From the NCBI GenBank assembly GCA_018066065.1, contig JAGHSC010000161.1, forward strand, positions 1-24,783: a stretch of DNA of 24,783 nt, read 5' to 3'. This document shows positions 15,640 to 23,482 of this stretch, piece after piece. The notes under the pieces are model-generated. The model had not been told where the DNA came from, did no database searches, and saw only the letters and a program-made list of their open reading frames with translations. Positions within the stretch are counted from its first letter, which is position 1. Each line of letters opens with the position of its first letter. The position numbers were made by a program, and so were the translations under genes. The stretch comes from Candidatus Cryptobacteroides faecihippi (GTDB lineage Bacteria > Bacteroidota > Bacteroidia > Bacteroidales > UBA932).

Positions 15640-16655
15640 TACACATCGCTTTTGGTTTCAACGAAAACTATACCATGCCGACAGGTGTGGTCATGCTTTC
15701 GATCTGCATGAACACACCCGGACCGATCTGCTTCCACGCATTGATCGACCCTGACGTGACCGACACGTCAAGGAAGCAGATGGAAGACATGGCAGCATCT
15801 TTCGGCAATCAGATAGCTTTCTACACAATCGCTCCGGAATTGTTCAAGGGAGCATATCTGAACCCAATCTTCACACTCAGCACCTACAACCGTCTCCTGA
15901 TTCCGGAGATTCTTCCCGCTGAGGTGAAGAAGGCCATCTACCTTGACTGCGACACAATCACGGTGAATTCCCTGCAGCCGCTATGGGACGAAGAACTCGC
16001 CGACGATGAACCTCTTGGAATGGCCTACGACTCAGGCACTTCCGACGTGAGGCATCTCAACAACCTGGACATCCCGCTGTCCCAACGGTATTTCAACAGC
16101 GGAGTCCTGCTGATGAACCTTGACTGCTGGAGAAGGGAGCATCTCTGCGAAAAGTGCATCAACCTGGTAGCGACAAATGATTTCCCCTTCGTGGACCAGG
16201 ATGCGATCAACATCCTTCTGGGACACAGGGTTCACCATCTTCATCTAAGATACAATCTCCAGTATCCGTTCCTGACCGTGGATGAAAAGGAATGGATGAT
16301 CGAGAAGTCAATCTACACTCCAGAAGCTTTCGAGGCCATCAAGGCTCCAGCCATCATACATTATTCAGGTCACTTCAAGCCATGGTACACAGACTGTGAG
16401 ATTCCCCAGTACTGGATGAAGTACAAAGCTCTCTCTCCATGGAAGGATGTGCCGCTGATCCAGCGGCACACCAACATGGGATTCCATCTTCAGGTGGACG
16501 GAGTGGTCACAACAGACATTGAAGCTGCTGATTCAATCGTTGCTCCACTGCTCGCAATCATCATGAATATGAGCATCAAGCATCACAGACTCTTCATGCT
16601 GTTCCGCAAGATGCTTTGGACAATAGCCAGGAAACGTCATCTGATAGAAGACTAA
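15636..16655 (+). CDS. Family 8 glycosyltransferase, cassette 1
   Basis: Retaining glycosyltransferase of family GT8 (LgtC/RfaI-like), which transfers hexose, commonly alpha-galactose or alpha-glucose, from UDP-sugar to a growing glycan. 339 residues. It opens with MIHIAFGFNENYTMPTGVVM, the UDP-binding strand and loop. It carries the metal-binding DCD (D104, D106) in AIYLDCDTI, the YFNSGVLLMNLDCWR block, the VDQDAIN motif, and HYSGHFKPW matching HxxGxxKPW (H242, G245, K248). All expected catalytic-site motifs are intact. The start is fixed by the 4-base overlap with the DUF6625 gene upstream, and the next cassette starts 4 bases after the stop. Acceptor unknown. Confidence 0.92.
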   Translation: MIHIAFGFNENYTMPTGVVMLSICMNTPGPICFHALIDPDVTDTSRKQMEDMAASFGNQIAFYTIAPELFKGAYLNPIFTLSTYNRLLIPEILPAEVKKAIYLDCDTITVNSLQPLWDEELADDEPLGMAYDSGTSDVRHLNNLDIPLSQRYFNSGVLLMNLDCWRREHLCEKCINLVATNDFPFVDQDAINILLGHRVHHLHLRYNLQYPFLTVDEKEWMIEKSIYTPEAFEAIKAPAIIHYSGHFKPWYTDCEIPQYWMKYKALSPWKDVPLIQRHTNMGFHLQVDGVVTTDIEAADSIVAPLLAIIMNMSIKHHRLFMLFRKMLWTIARKRHLIED

Positions 16656-16659
16656 CATC

Positions 16660-17559
16660 ATGAACAGAATAAAGATAATCATCCCATATTTCGGAAAGCT
16701 TCCCGACACATTCCCTTTCTGGTACAACTCTGCCCTGGACAACCAGGATGTGGATTACCTTTTCATCACGGACTGTGATGTCAAGGAAGCGCCGAACTTC
16801 AAGGTCGAGAAGACCACCCTGGAGGAGGAGACGGCACGTTACGAGAAGGCTCTGGGCATGAAGCTGAGCATCCCGACGGCCTACAAGCTCTGCGACTTCA
16901 GGACCGCCTATGGTGTCATCTATGCCGAAGAGCTGGAGGGGTATGACTTCTGGGGCTTCGGCGATGTCGACCTTGTCTACGGCAGGATCAGACATTTCCT
17001 CACGGAAGAGATTCTCGAAAGGTACGACATGATCAACTGCTGGGGCCATCTCTGCCTGTACAGGAACTACGAGTTCACCAACAAGGTCTTCATGGAAAGG
17101 CATGAAGGTTATCTGGACTACGAAGACGTCTTCAGCGATCCCGAGCATCGTTTCTTCGAGGAACTCTGGAGCAAAGGTACTCCGGCAGTGATGTGTGACT
17201 TCCACAGCGACAGGGCTCTGCGATGCGAACCATTCTTCGACGATGTGGCCATCCCGGACCTGTTCAAGCATTTCAAGTCCTACTACTCAAGAGAGAGAAA
17301 ATGCATGACTTTCATCCACAAGGACAGGGCGCTCTACCGCGTCTATTTCGACTCCAGGTTCAGAAGGCATGAGGAACAGACAATGTACGCACACTTCCAG
17401 AAGCGCAAGGGATGGACAATCGACGTGGATGACTATTCAGACTACATCATCTACCCTAACGTGTTCCGCAGACCTTTCCGCTTCCTTCAGAATCTGAGGC
17501 TGGCCTGGTACGGAACTCCAAGGATTATTGACTATCTTGCACAAAAGCTCGGTAAATGA
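16660..17559 (+). CDS. DUF6625-type putative glycosyltransferase, cassette 2
   Basis: 299-residue paralogue of the cassette 1 protein. The same landmarks sit at the same positions: KIIIPYFGKLPDTFPFWYNS, FLFITDCDV-like strand, TAYKLCDFRTAYGVIY, GYDFWGFGDVDLVYGR (D102, D104) and NCWGHLCLYRN. Its C-terminal third (SRERKCMTFIHKDR through YFDSRFRRH, TMYAHFQKRKGWTIDVDD and DYIIYPNVFRRPFRF) is nearly identical to that of cassette 1, pointing to a more recent split or recombination between these two copies. It follows the first GT8 by 4 bases and overlaps the second GT8 by 4 (ATGATG, so the GT8 start may be either ATG). Function inferred as for cassette 1. Confidence 0.85.
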   Translation: MNRIKIIIPYFGKLPDTFPFWYNSALDNQDVDYLFITDCDVKEAPNFKVEKTTLEEETARYEKALGMKLSIPTAYKLCDFRTAYGVIYAEELEGYDFWGFGDVDLVYGRIRHFLTEEILERYDMINCWGHLCLYRNYEFTNKVFMERHEGYLDYEDVFSDPEHRFFEELWSKGTPAVMCDFHSDRALRCEPFFDDVAIPDLFKHFKSYYSRERKCMTFIHKDRALYRVYFDSRFRRHEEQTMYAHFQKRKGWTIDVDDYSDYIIYPNVFRRPFRFLQNLRLAWYGTPRIIDYLAQKLGK

Positions 17560-18590
17560 TGATACATGTAGCCTTCTGCCTAGATCAAAGCTATGTCATG
17601 CCATGCGGCGTGGCAATGAACTCGATCTGTGCCAACACACCTGATCCGGTGTGTTTCCATGCACTGATCTCCAGCAATGTGACCGATGAGGCGAGGCAGC
17701 AGATGGAGAGCATGGTCGTCTCACATGGGAAGACGATTGAGTTCCATGTGATCGACAGCTCAAATGTCGACAACACCTACTCCAATGCCGACATAGGCTA
17801 CATCAGCAAAAGTACGTACTACCGTTTCCTGATACCGGATGTCCTTCCGGCAGACGTCTCTAAAGCCATCTACCTGGATGGCGACCTGATCACACTCGAC
17901 TCCCTGCGTCCCCTGTGGGACACAGAGCTCGGTCCGGAAGAGCCTGCCGCCATCGTGGGCGACTGGGGTGCGGATGACGTCAGGCATCACAATAGGATAG
18001 GCATTCCTATGTCGCAGCCCTATTACAATTGCGGGGTGATGGTGCTCAATCTCGACTGCTGGAGAAAGGAAGGTCTTGGAGCGATCTGCCTGAGACATGC
18101 CCAGGAACACGATTATCCCTATATGGATCAGGATGTGGTGAATGTCCTGCTTGGAAGCAGGATCAAGCGTCTCCACTTCAAGTACAACTGTCTGTTCCTG
18201 CTCCTGACCTCTCCAGAGGAGGAGCTGCGACTGGAAAAGGGTAAGTATTTTGACGAAATCCATGAGGCGTGCAAGCAGCCGGTGATCCTGCATTTCGTCG
18301 GTGACCGCAAGCCATGGCATGAAGGGTGTCCCTTCTCTTCGGAATGGCTTGAATACAAAGCGGCTTCCCCGTGGAAAGACGTCCCATTGCAGCAGATGCC
18401 GTACACCTTGTGGCTTGCGGTAAAGTATCTCGCCAGACGGGACTCGGACGTCCAGGACATCGATTCGGTAGCGGCTCCCATGGTGGCTCTTGCAGTGAGG
18501 CTCGCCCAAAGGCATCCACGCACCTTTTCCCTGTTCAGGAAAGTCGTGTGGACACTTGCAAAGAAGTATCATCTTCTCGAAAAGCAGTAA
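17556..18590 (+). CDS. Family 8 glycosyltransferase, cassette 2
   Basis: 344-residue GT8 enzyme (start MMIHVAFCLDQSY; the second Met at 17559 aligns with the first residue of the cassette 1 copy). Motifs: DGD (D108, D110) in AIYLDGDLI, YYNCGVMVLNLDCWR, MDQDVVNVLLG and HFVGDRKPW (H246, G249, K252), all intact. The residues around the DxD, and the segment after DVRHHNRIGIP, differ from the other two GT8 copies, so donor or acceptor may differ. The stop TAA shares its last base with the ATG of the third DUF6625 gene, indicating translational coupling. Confidence 0.92.
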   Translation: MMIHVAFCLDQSYVMPCGVAMNSICANTPDPVCFHALISSNVTDEARQQMESMVVSHGKTIEFHVIDSSNVDNTYSNADIGYISKSTYYRFLIPDVLPADVSKAIYLDGDLITLDSLRPLWDTELGPEEPAAIVGDWGADDVRHHNRIGIPMSQPYYNCGVMVLNLDCWRKEGLGAICLRHAQEHDYPYMDQDVVNVLLGSRIKRLHFKYNCLFLLLTSPEEELRLEKGKYFDEIHEACKQPVILHFVGDRKPWHEGCPFSSEWLEYKAASPWKDVPLQQMPYTLWLAVKYLARRDSDVQDIDSVAAPMVALAVRLAQRHPRTFSLFRKVVWTLAKKYHLLEKQ

Positions 18591-19468
18591 TGAAAAGATT
18601 CATCATCATCATACCGTATTTCGGGACACTGCCTCCGACCTTTCCATTCTGGCTTCAATCGGCAAAGGACAATCCAGATGTGGATTTCCTGCTTGTGACT
18701 GACCAGGAAGTAGAGGGATGCAGCAACATCCATGTGATGAAGCAAAGCCTGGATGCCCTGAGAGAGCGCTTCTGCAAAGCATTGGGAATGGAAGTCAGCC
18801 TTCCGAAACCGTACAAGCTCTGTGACTTCAAGCCAGCTTATGGATATGTGTTCGCAGATGAGATTCAGGGCTATGATTTCTGGGGCTTCGGCGATGTGGA
18901 TCTGGTATATGGAAGGATACGTGATTTTATCACGGATGCAGTACTGGACAGATACGACATGATCTCCGGATGGGGTCATCTCACCTTGTACCGCAACAAT
19001 GAGTTCTGCAATACCTTCTTCATGCAGCGTCATGAGAATTGCCACTACTACAAGGATGTGTACACTACACCGGAGAACCGCCTTTTTGACGAGTATTACA
19101 GAGGATGCAGTGCGGCATGGGAATCTGTCTATCCAGACAGAGTCTACCATTGCGAATCAAGCTTTGACGATGTCAGGATACAGTCTAAATGCCGCCATTT
19201 CAAGTCAGAGTTTGCCCAGGAAAGGAAATGCCTGACCTTCATGTACAAGGACAGGAATCTGTACCGCATCTACTATGACAAGAACTACAGGCGCCACGTG
19301 GAACCGACCCTGTACGCACACTTCCAGAAGCGCTACAACTGGAAGATAGAAACCGACGACTGTTCCTATTACATCATCTACCCTGACGTCTTCCGCAAAC
19401 CATTCCGCTTCATGCAAAGCATCATGCTGACATGGTTCGGACGATCAAGAACCGCGCATTTGATTTAA
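18590..19468 (+). CDS. DUF6625-type putative glycosyltransferase, cassette 3
   Basis: 292 residues from the ATG at 18590 (MKRFIIIIPYFGTLPPTFPF). The frame is open back to 18371, but that part lies inside the GT8 gene and is not homologous to the family. Landmarks are kept: PYKLCDFKPAYGYVF, GYDFWGFGDVDLVYGR (D102, D104), WGHLTLYRNNEF, RKCLTFMYKDR and LYAHFQKR. It is the most divergent of the three copies, with its own middle region (EYYRGCSAAWESVYPDRVYHCE) and a shorter C-terminus. It starts on the last base of the previous stop codon and ends 4 bases before the third GT8. Probable cytoplasmic glycosyltransferase by inference only. Confidence 0.84.
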   Translation: MKRFIIIIPYFGTLPPTFPFWLQSAKDNPDVDFLLVTDQEVEGCSNIHVMKQSLDALRERFCKALGMEVSLPKPYKLCDFKPAYGYVFADEIQGYDFWGFGDVDLVYGRIRDFITDAVLDRYDMISGWGHLTLYRNNEFCNTFFMQRHENCHYYKDVYTTPENRLFDEYYRGCSAAWESVYPDRVYHCESSFDDVRIQSKCRHFKSEFAQERKCLTFMYKDRNLYRIYYDKNYRRHVEPTLYAHFQKRYNWKIETDDCSYYIIYPDVFRKPFRFMQSIMLTWFGRSRTAHLI

Positions 19469-19472
19469 CACC

Positions 19473-20498
19473 ATGGATAATACAATTCACATAGCCTTCT
19501 GCTTCGATCAGAACTACTCGATGCCATGCGGAGTGAGCATGACATCAATCTGCGAGAACACTCCAGGACCGATCTGCTTCCATGCCCTGATTGCCGGCAA
19601 TGTGACCGAAGATGCTAAAGAGATGATCGGCAAAGCCGTCAGCACCCACGGCAACCAGGTGGTCTTCTACGAGATAGATGAGAAGAAGATCGAGAACCTG
19701 TCGGAGTTCATGTACTTCAGCAAGAGTGTCTACTACCGCTTCATGATCCCTGAGCTTCTGCCGGAAGATGTGACCAGAGTCCTCTACCTGGACTCCGACG
19801 TCCTCTGCGTCAAGTCTCTCCGACCTCTCTGGGAAATTGAGATGGATGACGGTGTACCTGCAGCAATGGCCTATGACTCAGGATGTTCCAACGTGAAGTT
19901 TCACAACCGCACAGGCATCCCTCTCACAAGGCCTTACTACAACAATGGAGTAATCCTGATGAATCTTACTTGCTGGAGGAAGGAAGAAATCGCCATGAAA
20001 TGCATCAAGAGCATGGAAGAGAATCATTTCGTCCTGGTCGACCAGGATGCGATGAATGTGGTCATCGGAGAAAGAGTCAAGAGCATGCCGCTGCAGTTCA
20101 ACTGCCAGATCCGGTTCATGATCACACCGGAAGACGACTGGATGCTTGAGAAGGACAAATACTTCGACCAGATCCGCGAAGCCATAAACGATCCGGCACT
20201 CATCCACTACACTGAATCTGTCAAGCCTTGGCACCAGAACTGTCAGTTCGCAAAGGACTGGCTTAAGTACAAGGCTATCTCGCCGTGGAAGAAAACACCT
20301 CTGCCACAAAACATGATCAAGGGCAGTTTCCATCTCTTTCTTGAGGAAGTCAAGGATTTCGATGCAGCAGCCGTGGAAGCAATAGCCTTCCCGATGCTTT
20401 CATTCACATCAAGGCTTTCACTGAGGCACCCAAGGATCTATGTACTGCTGAGAAAGACCCTCTGGTATCTTGCAAGAAGGAAAGGTCTGGTAGAATAG
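19473..20498 (+). CDS. Family 8 glycosyltransferase, cassette 3, altered HxxGxxKPW motif
   Basis: 341-residue GT8 protein. DSD (D107, D109) in LYLDSDVLC, YYNNGVILMNLTCWR and VDQDAMNVVIG are as expected. The motif HxxGxxKPW reads HYTESVKPW: H245 and K251 remain, but the Gly is Glu (E248). In LgtC this segment contacts the UDP diphosphate, so the change could alter donor binding or activity. The reading frame is intact and the protein is full length, so it is not an obvious pseudogene. It is the last gene of the rightward operon. Only 9 bases separate its stop from the stop of the convergent GT2 gene, and no terminator fits between them. Confidence 0.9.
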   Translation: MDNTIHIAFCFDQNYSMPCGVSMTSICENTPGPICFHALIAGNVTEDAKEMIGKAVSTHGNQVVFYEIDEKKIENLSEFMYFSKSVYYRFMIPELLPEDVTRVLYLDSDVLCVKSLRPLWEIEMDDGVPAAMAYDSGCSNVKFHNRTGIPLTRPYYNNGVILMNLTCWRKEEIAMKCIKSMEENHFVLVDQDAMNVVIGERVKSMPLQFNCQIRFMITPEDDWMLEKDKYFDQIREAINDPALIHYTESVKPWHQNCQFAKDWLKYKAISPWKKTPLPQNMIKGSFHLFLEEVKDFDAAAVEAIAFPMLSFTSRLSLRHPRIYVLLRKTLWYLARRKGLVE

Positions 20499-20507
20499 TC
20501 AGGCAGT

Positions 20508-21479
20508 TCAGCTTCTCCCATGCCTTCGGTTGTCCCATCTGCAGATGAAATCGAGATGGAATGCCGTAAGAATGATCATAAGCCTCACTTTCGGGTAACA
20601 GAAACGATGAGGGACCGTCAGCATGCACATCTGGAATCTCGGGAAATACTTCCTGAATTCCTCGAAGCGGTCATGGAATATGAGCCATGCGCAGCTCTTG
20701 AGCATTCTCCAATCCATCTCTTTCCTGAAGGCCTCGTAAACCCCGAGATCCCGCAGCCTGGCTGCACACAGGGAATAGCATTCAATCTCCTGCATAGAAT
20801 GCTTTTCAGTCAATGTGTGGATTATCGATGACTGGTTGAGCATGTTGTAATAGTACAGCGGCTCTCGGACGCATGCAATCTTCCTTGCACACGAGTAGAG
20901 GCAGACACTCATGTAGAAGTCTTCAGTAAAGTTGATGCCCTCAGGTGGTCTAGCTTCACTCCTGTCGTACAGTTCCCTGGATGCCATGAGCGACCACACG
21001 GTCGTGAAGACATGGTTGAAACAGCACTGCTTGACAATCTCCTCGTTGGAAAGTCCTTCCTCGAAACCAAGACCATCCCTCAACAAGCCTTCCTCCTTCA
21101 CAAAATAATAATCACACATGCAAAGATCTGCTCCTCCTTCTACACAGGTCCTGTACATCTTCTCATACATCCGGACATCAACCCAGTCGTCACTGTCACA
21201 GAAGATCAGATAGTCTCCAGTGGCATTGTCCAGACCGTCGATGCGGGATCTGGAGACCCCCTTGTTGGTTTCATGACGCACAATCCTGACGTCACCGGCA
21301 CGATCCGGGTACTCTGCCAGGGTCCTCTCGAGCACCGCCATGCTTCCATCAGTGCTGCAATCGTCGATGAAGACATATTCAATCTCCCTCAATGTCTGGG
21401 ACATGAGAGAGCGTACGCAGCGCTCGATGTACTCTGCGGCATTGTAGACGGGAACTATTACGCTTACTTTGTAATCCAT
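20508..21479 (-). CDS. Family 2 glycosyltransferase (distal copy of a paralogous pair)
   Basis: 323-residue GT2 enzyme: VSVIVPVYNAAEYIERC, YVFIDDCSTDGSMAV and CDSDDW (D95, D97), followed by the acceptor-side segment with INFTEDFYMSVCL, in which the ED pair is typical of this GT2 group. It pairs with the next gene upstream: the two proteins align along their length and both end in DFICRWDNRRHGR plus one residue. Last gene of the leftward operon, 23 bases after its paralogue. By eye it is poorer in GC than the two other GT2 genes of this operon. Donor and acceptor unknown; acts at the cytoplasmic face in assembly of the exported glycan. Confidence 0.88.
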   Translation of the reverse strand: MDYKVSVIVPVYNAAEYIERCVRSLMSQTLREIEYVFIDDCSTDGSMAVLERTLAEYPDRAGDVRIVRHETNKGVSRSRIDGLDNATGDYLIFCDSDDWVDVRMYEKMYRTCVEGGADLCMCDYYFVKEEGLLRDGLGFEEGLSNEEIVKQCCFNHVFTTVWSLMASRELYDRSEARPPEGINFTEDFYMSVCLYSCARKIACVREPLYYYNMLNQSSIIHTLTEKHSMQEIECYSLCAARLRDLGVYEAFRKEMDWRMLKSCAWLIFHDRFEEFRKYFPRFQMCMLTVPHRFCYPKVRLMIILTAFHLDFICRWDNRRHGRS

Positions 21480-21502
21480 GATTGAGAATTATGAGAAGAG
21501 GT

Positions 21503-22477
21503 TCAGCCTCGGCCGTGGCGGCGGTTGTCCCAGCGGCAGATGAAATCCAGCCTCAGGACGGCCAGGATCAGCATGACCTTGACCTTGAAGTTGAAGAGTG
21601 AGGATGGAACTGAAAGGATGTACCTGTGGGATTCAGGATGAAGCTTCCTGAACTCATCGAACTGGTTCTGGAACACCAGGAAGCACGACGACTTCAGAAG
21701 GCGCCACTGCATCTGCTTCCTGTAGTCCTCGTAGACGCCACGCTCCTTGAACCACTCGATGGTCCTTTCGTAGCAGTCCAGCTCATGCAGGAAGATCTTG
21801 GTGTCGAGAGTATGCATGATGGAACCGCTGTTCATCTGGTTGTAGTAGTACAGTGGCTCATCCACGGTTGTGAATTTCCTGGCATACTGGAATAGGCGGA
21901 CCGCGAGGTGGAAGTCTTCAGTGAAGGATATTCCCACAGGTGGCCTGGCACCGCTGCGCTCGTAGACTCCGCGTGCCACGAGAACATTCCAGACAGTGTT
22001 CCAGCGCCACTTGAGGTAGTCCCTCATGAACTCCTTGTGAGGCTTCGAGCAGTCAAGGGTCGGATGCATCCTCACCAGGCCATCCTTCCTGGCAAAGTAG
22101 AAGTCACAGATGCAGATGTCCGCTCCGTCCGCCACGGCTTGCCTGTACATCTTCTCGAACATCGTCACATCGGTCCAGTCGTCGCTGTCGGTGTGGATGA
22201 TGAAGTCACCCGCGGCCACGTCAAGGCCGTCCGCGCGCGACATGGCCAGACCCTTGTTGACCTCGTGCCTGATGATCCTTACATCCTCCCGGCGATGAGG
22301 GAAACGGGCAAGCGTGTCCGTCAGGACCTGGTAGCTGTCGTCGGTCGCACAGTCCTCGACGAAGATGTACTCAACCTCCCTGAGAGTCTGGTTCATCAGA
22401 TTCTCGACACAGCGCACGAGATAGTCTCGGACATTGTAGATCGGAACGATCACACTTACCTTGTAATGCATGGTCAT
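21503..22477 (-). CDS. Family 2 glycosyltransferase (proximal copy of a paralogous pair)
   Basis: 324-residue GT2. The start is set by a TGATG overlap in which the last base of the upstream gene's stop is the first of this ATG (22477); a second Met two codons on (22471) is possible. The frame is open to 22633, but that part is inside the upstream gene. Motifs: VSVIVPIYNVRDYLVRC, YIFVEDCATDDS, HTDSDDW (D97, D99), ISFTEDFHLAVRLF and the C-terminal DFICRWDNRRHGR shared with the downstream paralogue. The pair probably arose by duplication followed by divergence in acceptor use. Confidence 0.88.
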   Translation of the reverse strand: MTMHYKVSVIVPIYNVRDYLVRCVENLMNQTLREVEYIFVEDCATDDSYQVLTDTLARFPHRREDVRIIRHEVNKGLAMSRADGLDVAAGDFIIHTDSDDWTDVTMFEKMYRQAVADGADICICDFYFARKDGLVRMHPTLDCSKPHKEFMRDYLKWRWNTVWNVLVARGVYERSGARPPVGISFTEDFHLAVRLFQYARKFTTVDEPLYYYNQMNSGSIMHTLDTKIFLHELDCYERTIEWFKERGVYEDYRKQMQWRLLKSSCFLVFQNQFDEFRKLHPESHRYILSVPSSLFNFKVKVMLILAVLRLDFICRWDNRRHGRG

Positions 22478-23478
22478 CAGTCTTTTCCAAGCAGCCTTCG
22501 GACTGCTCCGGTCAGTGAATAATACTTCTTTGTCAGGCGGAACCAACAGAGAATGAACGTCTTGCGGTTGTGCCAGGAAAGGCAGGGATTGAATAGGATC
22601 CGGCCGTTGATCTCCTTGTAGACATCCTTCCATTCCCGATGGTGGACAGGATCGTCGCAGAAACCGTAGAACGAACCCTTGGCGATGAACTTGCGGGCAT
22701 CGATCTCGTGCCTGTACCTGCCGGCCAGCCCCTTGGACTCAAGATAGCCGACGACAAGGTCGATGTTGGCCATGTCGGCCCTGGCGCTCCGACGGCTGTC
22801 CTCGATGGTCGAGCCATGGGTGGCAGAATCCTCCCTGACGGTGTAGTTGTACAGCGGCTCATCCAGGAAAGCGATCCTGTCCGCCTTGTGGGCAGCCTGC
22901 ACGCAGATCAGCCAGTCCTCGGCGATGTTGCCAGCAGGGACGACCTCAACCTTCTTCAGAAGGTCTGCCCTGAAAAGCTTGTTGAATATGTTCGGGGAGG
23001 CCTCCCTTCCGTTCATGCTGACGAGGTGCCTGAGGTAGCGGTCGCGATCGGAAACCTCATCCCGCAGAGGGGAAAGCTCCGGGCGGCCATCAGGACCGAC
23101 CACGTTGAAGCGGCAGGCGGTCATGTCCGCACCGACCTCCTCTGCCCTTGAAACCAGCCTCTCCACAGCCTGCGGCTCGAGGAAGTCATCACTGTCCACG
23201 AAGAGCACATATTCACCGTTCGAGGCGAAGCATCCCTGGCGGCGGGCGTTGTCCACACCTCCGTTGCACTCAAGACGCAGGAACCTCACCTGCTCCCTCC
23301 TCTGAGGAAATCCCTCAAGAGCCTCGCGCGCGACGGCAACTGAAGCATCCGGACTGCAGTCATCCACAAAGATGACCTCCAGGTCCGCAAAAGTCTGTCC
23401 GAATATGCTCTCTGCGCATCTCCGGATGTACTTTTCGACCTTGTAGACAGGCACTATGATGCTTACCCGCGCAGCCAT
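22477..23478 (-). CDS. Family 2 glycosyltransferase
   Basis: 333 residues from the ATG at 23478 (MAARVSIIVPVYKVEKYIRR), 4 bases after glf. The open frame extends to 23631, but the extra part lies inside glf and is not GT-like. Standard GT-A motifs: VSIIVPVYK, VIFVDDCSPDASVAVA and FVDSDDF (D95, D97). A region with NIAEDWLICVQA carries the ED pair. The C-terminus is basic (RKTFILCWFRLTKKYYSL), probably for membrane contact. It is less like the two downstream GT2s than they are like each other. Adjacency to glf makes a galactofuranosyltransferase role possible, but nothing in the sequence proves that. Confidence 0.88.
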   Translation of the reverse strand: MAARVSIIVPVYKVEKYIRRCAESIFGQTFADLEVIFVDDCSPDASVAVAREALEGFPQRREQVRFLRLECNGGVDNARRQGCFASNGEYVLFVDSDDFLEPQAVERLVSRAEEVGADMTACRFNVVGPDGRPELSPLRDEVSDRDRYLRHLVSMNGREASPNIFNKLFRADLLKKVEVVPAGNIAEDWLICVQAAHKADRIAFLDEPLYNYTVREDSATHGSTIEDSRRSARADMANIDLVVGYLESKGLAGRYRHEIDARKFIAKGSFYGFCDDPVHHREWKDVYKEINGRILFNPCLSWHNRKTFILCWFRLTKKYYSLTGAVRRLLGKD

Positions 23479-23482
23479 GGCA

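Noticed and set aside
18371..18589. Upstream extension of the third DUF6625 frame
   Set aside because: It lies within the second GT8 gene; the family's conserved start (IIIPYFG) begins right after the ATG at 18590.
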